The translations under genes were made by a program, and so were the position numbers. The notes under the pieces are model-generated. The model ran no database searches and was not told the DNA's origin. It was given only the letters and a program-made list of their open reading frames with translations. This document shows, one piece after another, positions 22,317 to 27,470 of a stretch of 27,470 nt of DNA. The stretch covers positions 1 through 27,470 of the forward strand of contig JBBPZD010000096.1 in the NCBI GenBank assembly GCA_038199265.1, read 5' to 3'. The stretch comes from Allobranchiibius sp038199265 (lineage in GTDB: Bacteria > Actinomycetota > Actinomycetes > Actinomycetales > Dermatophilaceae). The stretch's first letter is position 1. Each line of letters begins with the position of its first letter.

Positions 22317-23435
22317 TCAGGGCCGGTCGTGCGGAAACCGCCGAGGGAACGGCTGTGTGGTTTCGTCGTGCGGATCCGTTGCCGGGCTGGCTTCCTCTGA
22401 CTGCTCCGGTACGGGGGCAGTGGGCCTGTTGAAACTAACCTCGATGCGCTCGAAGCCCTTGTGCCGGTGAGCCTGGGCGATCGCGGTATAGGTGCGGCGG
22501 TCGCCGGCGGTGAGGTCGACGTTGTCGGTGAACGGGGTGAGCAACGCGCGGGGGTAGAGCTTCTTGTCGAGCACCACGTTCACCTCGGCGCAGATGACCG
22601 TGATGATGCTCGCCAGGTAGATGAAGGCCAACAGACCCAGAACGGTCGCGAAGATCAGGTTGGTGCCGCTGGCGTCGGCCGCGTTGGCCCGGTTGATGAC
22701 GTGCGAGATATAGCGGAAGCCGTACGTCTGCAGTAGTGCCCAGCAGGCCGCGGCAAGTACTGCGCCGGGCAGAACCTGTCTGATCTCCAGGTAGCGAGAC
22801 GTGCCGTGTCGGAAGATCGGGATGAAGATGAGGACATCGGCCACCACGATCGCGACAGGAATCAGGTAGGCCATGAGGCGCCCGAGGTTCCCGTGGAATT
22901 GGTCGGCGATGCCGGAAGCGGCCGTGGCGGTGAGCAATACGAGCACCGCGCCGGAGATCAGCAACAGACTGCGCACCCTGGCCAGCAGCGGATTGGGTCG
23001 CTCGTTGCGCGGGACGGCCCACACTGTGTTCATCGCGTACTGCAGAGCCTGGCCGATCCCGAGCCCGCCGTAGGTGGCGAAGGCCAAACCTGCCAGCACT
23101 CCCAGTGTTCCGCCGCTGAGCTGCTTGGGGTCCTGCAGCTGCTTGCCGACGACAGGGAACTGACCGGCTGCAGAGTCGACAATCTGCTGTTGCAGACCCG
23201 GATTGTTGCGCAGGACAACACTCAGCACGGTGCTGAGAAGCAACAACAACGGGAACAGCGACACCAGCCCGTAGTAGGTCATCAGCGCGGCCAGATAGGC
23301 GCCGGAGTCGTCGACGAACTTGTAGATGACAGCGATCGGGAAACCCAGGACCGGATGACGGCGTTGGAAGCCGTCGATCCAAAGTTTGCGCGGCGGCGAA
23401 CCTGTCTCCACCGGTGTCGCTCCCTGTTCGCTCAT
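22317..23435 (-). CDS. YihY/virulence factor BrkB family inner membrane protein
   Basis: The 372-aa protein is a polytopic membrane protein of the YihY/BrkB family. It has about six hydrophobic segments, for example AYLAALMTYYGLVSLFPLLLLL, LLLISGAVLVLLTATAASG, LMAYLIPVAIVVADVLIFI and ATVLGLLAFIYLASIITVI. The family motifs ALMTYYGLVSLFPLLL and ITVICAEVNVVLD are present. The molecular role is unsettled in the family (early RNase BN claims were wrong). The frame is open to 23702, but the ATG at 23435 overlaps the methyltransferase stop (ATGA), as expected for coupled genes. The C-terminal tail is hydrophilic and rich in Pro/Glu. Confidence 0.92.
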   Translation of the reverse strand: MSEQGATPVETGSPPRKLWIDGFQRRHPVLGFPIAVIYKFVDDSGAYLAALMTYYGLVSLFPLLLLLSTVLSVVLRNNPGLQQQIVDSAAGQFPVVGKQLQDPKQLSGGTLGVLAGLAFATYGGLGIGQALQYAMNTVWAVPRNERPNPLLARVRSLLLISGAVLVLLTATAASGIADQFHGNLGRLMAYLIPVAIVVADVLIFIPIFRHGTSRYLEIRQVLPGAVLAAACWALLQTYGFRYISHVINRANAADASGTNLIFATVLGLLAFIYLASIITVICAEVNVVLDKKLYPRALLTPFTDNVDLTAGDRRTYTAIAQAHRHKGFERIEVSFNRPTAPVPEQSEEASPATDPHDETTQPFPRRFPHDRP

Positions 23436-24091
23436 GCCGGGCGCAGCAGGAACACCGCGTAGTCGTCGTCGGCGCCCGCGGGCTTCAGATCGTAGGACGC
23501 GAATTGCGCTTCGATCCGCAGACCGCACGCCTGCGCGTCGACGGCGAATTCGGCTGCCGGGTAGGTACGTGAGTTGGTGGGGTCGGCGTGCAGGTGGAAG
23601 CCGACGAGCATGCGGCCGTCGTCGGCCAGCAGCCCGCGCAACCGGCTGAGTACCTCGCGTTCGGTGTCGGGTGCCAGCAGAATCATCACATTGCCAACGC
23701 ACACGATGACGTCGAACTCCGACGCATGGCCCTCGTGGGTCAGGGTCTCAGCGTCCAACTCGTCCAGTCGTGCTTCCACGACGGGCAGGTGCGGGTAGGT
23801 CGACCGTGACTGCCTCAGCAGACTGGCATCCAGGTCGACTCCGACAACGTCGTGGCCGCGGCCCTGGAGTGCTGCGCCGATCCGGCCCATCCCGCTGCCG
23901 GCGTCCAAGATGCGCGCCTTGCGAGGTGCAATGACGTCGGCGAGTCGCGCCTCACCGGTGATGTCGACTCCGGTCGCCTGCATTTCAGCGAAATTGGGAC
24001 CGTACCCCCGATCCTCGGTGGCTTCCCAACGGGTGGTGCGGTGCGGATGCATGACATTAGCTTGCCAGGCCTGTAGATGCTGTCGATCCAT
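23432..24091 (-). CDS. Class I SAM-dependent methyltransferase
   Basis: From the ATG at 24091 the protein is 219 aa with a classical SAM-binding motif I ILDAGSGMGRIGAAL, GVDLDASLL (motif II), FDVIVCVGNVM and LRGLLADDGRMLVGFHL. The substrate is unknown. The MDRQHLQAWQ start is preferred, but no good Shine-Dalgarno precedes it, and the frame continues to a TTG at 24202. That longer form would add 37 residues, including a possible amphipathic helix. It overlaps the YihY gene by four bases, so the two are expressed together. The substrate may be membrane-associated, but this is only suggested by the pairing. Confidence 0.85.
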   Translation of the reverse strand: MDRQHLQAWQANVMHPHRTTRWEATEDRGYGPNFAEMQATGVDITGEARLADVIAPRKARILDAGSGMGRIGAALQGRGHDVVGVDLDASLLRQSRSTYPHLPVVEARLDELDAETLTHEGHASEFDVIVCVGNVMILLAPDTEREVLSRLRGLLADDGRMLVGFHLHADPTNSRTYPAAEFAVDAQACGLRIEAQFASYDLKPAGADDDYAVFLLRPA

Positions 24092-24502
24092 CAGCCGGGA
24101 ACGGATCAGGAACCGATACGCGGTCAGCGCTTGGAGGGAGAAGGCGGCGCCGCGCGCACTATCGACAAGGAGCCGGCGGATAACCGGCGTCACATCGGCC
24201 AAGGGGTGGCTGTGGAGCAGCGACTGCGTTCACCTCAGTCGCCTGGGCGGATGCCGACCTGTTGCCGGGTCGTAGCTGCCGTCGACTGCGATGGAGCTGT
24301 TGGACCTGCCTGCGCTGTTCAGAAGCCGCTGCACGACCTTGACCGGCGAAAGCTCGTTCCCCGGGTGGACAAGCCACAGCTCCTGAACATCGCTCTCGAT
24401 GAGGTATGTGTGCGTTTAGATTCGGTAGGGGTCCCTACGAGACCAGCAAACCGATAACCTTCGGCTGCACCCTGCCCCTGCTGCGCAAGGACGTTCTTGC
24501 CT
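24092..24502. other. Non-coding divergent region before the transglutaminase gene
   Basis: Apart from a possible N-terminal extension of the methyltransferase (up to 24202), no gene is credible here. A plus frame at 24077-24457 and a minus frame at 24159-24377 have shadow-like composition. The useful features are near the right end: the palindrome at 24425-24438 and the Shine-Dalgarno AAGGA at 24487-24491. Confidence 0.5.
24425..24438. promoter_or_regulatory. Palindrome GTAGGG-GT-CCCTAC upstream of the transglutaminase gene
   Basis: The 14-bp sequence has perfect 6-bp arms around GT and lies 65 bp before the transglutaminase ATG. It shares TAGGGGT with the direct repeats at 27289 and 27311 next to the LuxR-type regulator gene, so it may be a target of that regulator. 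Confidence 0.4.
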
Positions 24503-25318
24503 ATGACCACTCGCCTGCTCGACCTTGGGTGCACCTTCCGTTATTCCTCGGGGACGCCGACTGCAGCCATCTTCCAGATCAAGCCGACGGACAACCCGCT
24601 GGTGGTGTTGAGCGGCGAGTCCTGGAGCAATACCGCGGACGTCCCGACCCGTGATTTCAAAGACACGTTCGGCAATACCTGCACCCGGCTTCTACTGCCG
24701 CAGGGCATCACGACGTTCGACTACTCGGTGCGCGCGCAGGTGCCCGATGCGACCGAGGATGTCGACACGGACGCCCCGGAGATCAGTCCGGAACACCTGC
24801 CTGATGAGGTCTTGCAGTACACGATCGCGAGCAGGTTCGCCCAGCCCGACGTGCTGGGCGCGCACGCCTGGCGGAAGTTCGGCAATCACCCGCGCGGGTA
24901 TCGACGGGTGCAGGCAATCTGCACGTACGTGCACGAATACCTCGCCTACACAGTTGGTTCCACCAATGCATTGTCGACATCGGTCGATGCGTGGACGACT
25001 GGTCAGGGCGTGTGCCGGGACTATGCACACCTGCTGATCGCATTCTGTAGGGCGTTGAACATCCCGGCGCGCTACGTGTTCGGGTACATGCCCGACATGG
25101 ACGCGCCGATCAACCCGTCTCCAATGGACTTCCACGCCTGGGTGCAGGTGTGGTTGGGCGACCGCTGGTGGGACTTCGACGCTCGGCACGACACCACCCG
25201 CAAGGGGCGCGTCATCGTCGGCCGAGGCCGGGACGCCGCAGACGTCGCGTTGGTAACGACCTACGGTGCGCCGTGGCTGCAACTGATGGCAGTCACTGCG
25301 CATGAGATCCAGCCATAG
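24503..25318 (+). CDS. Transglutaminase-like cysteine peptidase/amidase family protein
   Basis: The 271-aa protein has the catalytic triad of the transglutaminase-like superfamily: Cys171 in GQGVCRDYAHL, His211 in DFHAWVQVWLG and Asp224 in WWDFDAR. The N-terminal 90 residues form a beta-rich domain typical of bacterial members. No signal peptide is seen, so it acts in the cytoplasm; the substrate is unknown. In other bacteria this family processes peptides or polyglutamate chains. The start is uncertain: ATG at 24503 lies 11 nt after AAGGA, while an in-frame TTG at 24497 lies 5 nt after it. Confidence 0.93.
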   Translation: MTTRLLDLGCTFRYSSGTPTAAIFQIKPTDNPLVVLSGESWSNTADVPTRDFKDTFGNTCTRLLLPQGITTFDYSVRAQVPDATEDVDTDAPEISPEHLPDEVLQYTIASRFAQPDVLGAHAWRKFGNHPRGYRRVQAICTYVHEYLAYTVGSTNALSTSVDAWTTGQGVCRDYAHLLIAFCRALNIPARYVFGYMPDMDAPINPSPMDFHAWVQVWLGDRWWDFDARHDTTRKGRVIVGRGRDAADVALVTTYGAPWLQLMAVTAHEIQP

Positions 25319-25413
25319 AACTAGGGCCCGGCCCGGCGTGACACAGCGAAAGACGACGCGCATGACCACCGGATCGATGGCCCCGCGCGCCGCCCGTCAG
25401 CAGTCGTCGGGCA

Positions 25414-25560
25414 CTACTTCTTGAGAACGCTCCAACCACCGGGGCCGACGGCAAGGCCGACCACGATCAGCACGATTCCCAGGATGAGCTGACCCTGGAA
25501 AAGCGTCACGATCCCGGCGATGACCAGAATGACGGCCAAGATCCACAACAGAAAACCCAC
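25414..25560 (-). CDS. GPGG-motif small membrane protein
   Basis: From a GTG at 25560 the product is 48 aa: two hydrophobic helices (GFLLWILAVILVIAGIVTLF and LILGIVLIVVGLAV) and the end GPGGWSVLKK. The GPGG turn with a short basic tail marks a small actinobacterial membrane peptide family of unknown function. The Shine-Dalgarno AAGGAG, eight bases upstream, supports this start over the longer frame beginning at 25632. A TGCGC/GCGCA dyad lies at 25587-25598, about 27 bp before it. It is convergent with the transglutaminase gene, 95 bp apart. Confidence 0.85.
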   Translation of the reverse strand: MGFLLWILAVILVIAGIVTLFQGQLILGIVLIVVGLAVGPGGWSVLKK

Positions 25561-25668
25561 GAAACCTGCTCCTTGTTCGAATGCGATGCGCAAGCGCACA
25601 TCAACGGTTGAAACTGAACATCCAGCGTACACACAGGAACTGGCGTTGTCCGAATCTCGAATCGGCGC

Positions 25669-26505
25669 TCAGTCCAGGGGCCACCCGCTGGTCAGGGCGA
25701 TGTCGCGGCCCGGTTCGAGGTAGTACTCGTGGCCGAAAGCACTCGAGAACGCCTCGGGTGACATACCCAACATCATCCCGATGTCGCTGGTCTGGCTGAT
25801 GTGCGACTGCATCGATGCGCGCTTCTGCGCGAGGTAGTTCGACACGTCGACAGCCCATTGAATTTCGGCCTCAGCTGTTCCCACCGGATTGCCGTCGTCG
25901 GCGGGGCCGTCGACGTCCCACCGCTCGCCTTCCGGTGCGTTTGCCATCATCGCCCGCATCGCGTCACGGTTGATGGTGACCTCGAGCATTCTGGGTGTGC
26001 GGTGGGCGAGCTCGGCGGCGCGGTGGGCGACGTGATGCACCTGTACGTGGTCGGGGTGGCCGTAGGTGCCGTGCCAGTCGTAACCGACCAACACCTCGGC
26101 GTCCTCTTCGTCGAGGATCCGGACGAGTTGGTGTGCGGCCTCATCGACGTCGGCCTTGCCGAAGGCGTGTTCAGCGTCGTTCTGAGCCCAGCCGGTCATG
26201 CCGGAGTCGGCATAGCCCAGCCACTCGATGCGTTGCACGCCGAGCGCCTCACCGGATGCTGCGGCTTCCTTGCGACGGCGGTCCACGACCGTTTCGCCCT
26301 CGGCGAGGTCGTGCGCGGGTTCGCCGTGGTCACCGTTCGTCGCGAACACCACGACCACTCGGTGCCCGTCGCTCACAGCGCGCGCGATGGTGCCCGACGT
26401 GGAGCTGGCTTCGTCATCAGGGTGCGCGTGCAGGAAGACGAGAGTGGGTCGTTCGTGGACGTATTCGTGGTGCGCCGGTGCGCCGGCAGTGTGGGGTTGG
26501 GTCAC
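25669..26505 (-). CDS. PIG-L/LmbE family deacetylase (mycothiol-type enzyme superfamily)
   Basis: The 278-aa protein has the intact LmbE metal motif HAHPDDE (His28, Asp30, Asp31) and the second site HGTYGHPDHVQVH. The order AHPDDEASSTSGT, FATNGDHGEP and GYDWHGTYGHPDH is shared with MshB/Mca-like N-acetyl-amino-sugar deacetylases and mycothiol S-conjugate amidases, but length and sequence do not decide between mycothiol enzymes and other deacetylases. A segment SDIGMMLGMSPEAFSSAF near the end could be specific to this subgroup. Unlike the homologue at 15602, the motif is canonical. The Asp-rich, acidic composition is typical of the family. Confidence 0.9.
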   Translation of the reverse strand: MTQPHTAGAPAHHEYVHERPTLVFLHAHPDDEASSTSGTIARAVSDGHRVVVVFATNGDHGEPAHDLAEGETVVDRRRKEAAASGEALGVQRIEWLGYADSGMTGWAQNDAEHAFGKADVDEAAHQLVRILDEEDAEVLVGYDWHGTYGHPDHVQVHHVAHRAAELAHRTPRMLEVTINRDAMRAMMANAPEGERWDVDGPADDGNPVGTAEAEIQWAVDVSNYLAQKRASMQSHISQTSDIGMMLGMSPEAFSSAFGHEYYLEPGRDIALTSGWPLD

Positions 26506-26575
26506 GACCGATCAGTATGCCGCCCCGGTACGGGCGCGGCGCCGCCCTTTCCCGATCGTAGGGTTGCGCGGGCGG

Positions 26576-27268
26576 TCAGCGGTTCCAGCCTTCGATGCGG
26601 TGGTGATCCGGAGAAAAACCATGGTCGACCCCCCACAGCACGGCCTGGGTGCGGCTGCTGACCCCGATCTTCCGGTAGACCGCGCGAATGTAGGACTTCA
26701 CCGTGTTCGGGCTGAGGAAGGTTCGCAGCGCCACATCGGCGTTGCTGAATCCCTGCGTGATCAGGGCCAGCACTTCGGCCTCGCGGTCGGTCAGCCCCTC
26801 GACGCGACCGGGCCAATCGAGCCCGGTTACCGTGCGGGTGCGGCCCGGCGCCTCACTGACGACGATGTCACCGGCGTGGACGGCCTCGAGTGCGGCGATC
26901 AGCTCGCGCGCGGGAAGAGCTTTGGACAGATACCCGTCCACGCCCATCCGGCGCGCGTTCGCTATGAGGTCCGGGCTGAAACTCCAGGTGTAGAGGACGA
27001 CCTTGCGTGCCTTGGAGCTTCGGACCAGGACGCTGATCTCTTCGCTGTCCGATTCCGGTTGGGCGAACGCGTCGTACAGCACGATGTCGACCGGGTTTCG
27101 CGGCAGGTGGTTGGTGTCCATCTCGGTGACGACCACACGGTCGGGGTACTGATCGAGGATCTTGGCTACCCCGAGGAGGACGACGTCGTAATCATCGACG
27201 AGCGCGACCGTGATCGGACCGACGATCATGTCCTGAGGCTTGAGTTCACTCGATGCGGCGCCATTCAT
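26576..27268 (-). CDS. LuxR/NarL-type response regulator (orphan)
   Basis: The 230-aa regulator has a receiver domain with acidic pair Asp25-Asp26 (VALVDDYDVV), phospho-acceptor Asp66 (VLYDAFAQ) and Lys116 (LSKALPA). A C-terminal LuxR helix-turn-helix follows (LTDREAEVLALITQG, SNADVALRTFLSPNTVKSYIRA). The receiver is slightly divergent: the loop after the acidic pair is DYDVV rather than the common DHxxV. No histidine kinase is encoded in the window. The ATG at 27268 is chosen; an internal ATG at 27229 (MIVGPITVAL) is possible. Direct repeats TAGGGGTG lie 20-50 bp upstream and could be its own binding sites. Confidence 0.93.
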   Translation of the reverse strand: MNGAASSELKPQDMIVGPITVALVDDYDVVLLGVAKILDQYPDRVVVTEMDTNHLPRNPVDIVLYDAFAQPESDSEEISVLVRSSKARKVVLYTWSFSPDLIANARRMGVDGYLSKALPARELIAALEAVHAGDIVVSEAPGRTRTVTGLDWPGRVEGLTDREAEVLALITQGFSNADVALRTFLSPNTVKSYIRAVYRKIGVSSRTQAVLWGVDHGFSPDHHRIEGWNR

Positions 27269-27288
27269 ACCCTGAAGATAAACCTCCG

Positions 27289-27319
27289 TAGGGGTGTACC
27301 GCAGCCACCCTAGGGGTGG
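27289..27319. promoter_or_regulatory. Phased TAGGGGTG direct repeats between the LuxR regulator and a small membrane-protein gene
   Basis: TAGGGGTG occurs at 27289-27296 and 27311-27318, with starts 22 bp apart (two helical turns). The second copy is embedded in a dyad CCACCC-TAG-GGGTGG (27305-27319). The block lies 20-50 bp before the regulator start and 56-86 bp before the divergent DUF6131-like gene, so it could control both. Binding by the adjacent regulator is inferred. Confidence 0.5.
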
Positions 27320-27336
27320 GAATGATCAGTGGTCGT

Positions 27337-27353
27337 AGCGCAGGTCCTGCGCT
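27337..27353. promoter_or_regulatory. 17-bp palindrome AGCGCAGG-T-CCTGCGCT
   Basis: Perfect 8-bp arms around a single T lie 22 bp before the DUF6131-like ATG. It could be a dimeric operator. With a one-base centre it cannot form a full RNA hairpin without opening inner pairs. Confidence 0.45.
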
Positions 27354-27374
27354 CTGAAACCCTTGGGAGACATC

Positions 27375-27470
27375 ATGGTTGTTCTCGGCATCATTCTCAT
27401 TCTGCTCGGCCTTCTGGTCGCGAGCCTCAAGGTTCTGCTGTGGATCGGCATCGTGCTGCTCGTCGTCGGC
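27375..27470 (+). CDS. DUF6131-like small membrane protein, N-terminal part, cut by window edge
   Basis: The ATG at 27375 has the Shine-Dalgarno GGGAG and opens 32 codons to the window edge: MVVLGIILILLGLLVASLKVLLWIGI in overlapping hydrophobic blocks, then VLLVVG. The two-helix pattern with a GIxLLVVG second helix matches DUF6131-type actinobacterial membrane peptides of unknown function. It is divergent from the LuxR-type regulator and probably controlled by the repeats between them. Confidence 0.75.
   Translation, partial: MVVLGIILILLGLLVASLKVLLWIGIVLLVVG

Noticed and set aside
24291..24386. 31-codon frame starting MELLDLPALF on the plus strand before the transglutaminase gene
   Set aside because: No Shine-Dalgarno, no conserved pattern and shadow-like composition after residue 12.
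26521..26575. GC-rich dyad GCGGCGCCGC near the response regulator stop as a terminator
   Set aside because: Self-complementary without a loop and without a T-tract on the transcribed side; not distinguishable from background GC.

Overview
The window is high-GC chromosomal DNA from an actinobacterium, possibly of the Micrococcales or Dermacoccaceae type. The evidence is GC-rich third positions, many GTG starts, GTGA/ATGA stop-start overlaps, an LmbE/PIG-L deacetylase of the mycothiol-enzyme superfamily, and small hydrophobic 'GPGG' and DUF6131-like proteins. The genus is inference. I see no tRNA, rRNA, CRISPR array, transposase or phage gene.

Catabolic half (1-10939). On the minus strand lie the 5' part of a GMC oxidoreductase (cut by the window edge) with a perfect TGTGA-N6-TCACA box upstream, a metal-dependent cyclase/formamidase, a small ABC-type ATPase, an OsmC-family redox protein with its own promoter and overlapping inverted repeat, and a complete lutA-lutB-lutC lactate-utilisation operon. 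Between the cyclase and the ATPase is a decayed MntA-like nucleotidyltransferase, broken by two frameshifts; the second is an 8-bp tandem duplication. Divergent from lutA is gcl-glxK-allB (glyoxylate carboligase, glycerate kinase, allantoinase). It starts behind a good promoter and a GAAAA-N3-TTTTC operator of AllR/IclR type. Allantoin yields glyoxylate, Gcl joins two glyoxylates to tartronate semialdehyde, and the kinase phosphorylates glycerate. The reductase between the last two steps is not in the window.

Sugar/cell-surface region (10989-19046). A small Cys/His-rich protein precedes two minus-strand family 2 glycosyltransferases. After a 410-bp regulatory gap comes a tightly coupled plus-strand operon: C-methyltransferase, hexose-1-phosphate nucleotidyltransferase, LmbE/PIG-L deacetylase with a non-standard metal motif, and NDP-sugar epimerase/dehydratase. 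An RmlC-type epimerase (minus) and a second, degenerate C-methyltransferase paralogue (plus) follow. Together they look like a pathway for a C-methylated, perhaps deacetylated, deoxysugar destined for a surface glycan or glycolipid. This is the best candidate for an undescribed pathway in the window.

Right part (19047-27470). Here are an XRE-cupin regulator, a short-chain dehydrogenase, a LOG-family protein, an SRPBCC protein, a 25-bp perfect hairpin acting as a likely terminator, a YihY/BrkB membrane protein coupled to a SAM methyltransferase, a transglutaminase-like protein, a 48-aa GPGG membrane peptide, a PIG-L deacetylase, an orphan LuxR-type response regulator, and the start of a DUF6131-like membrane peptide. 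Repeated TAGGGGT(G) elements lie between the regulator and that peptide, and as a palindrome before the transglutaminase gene.
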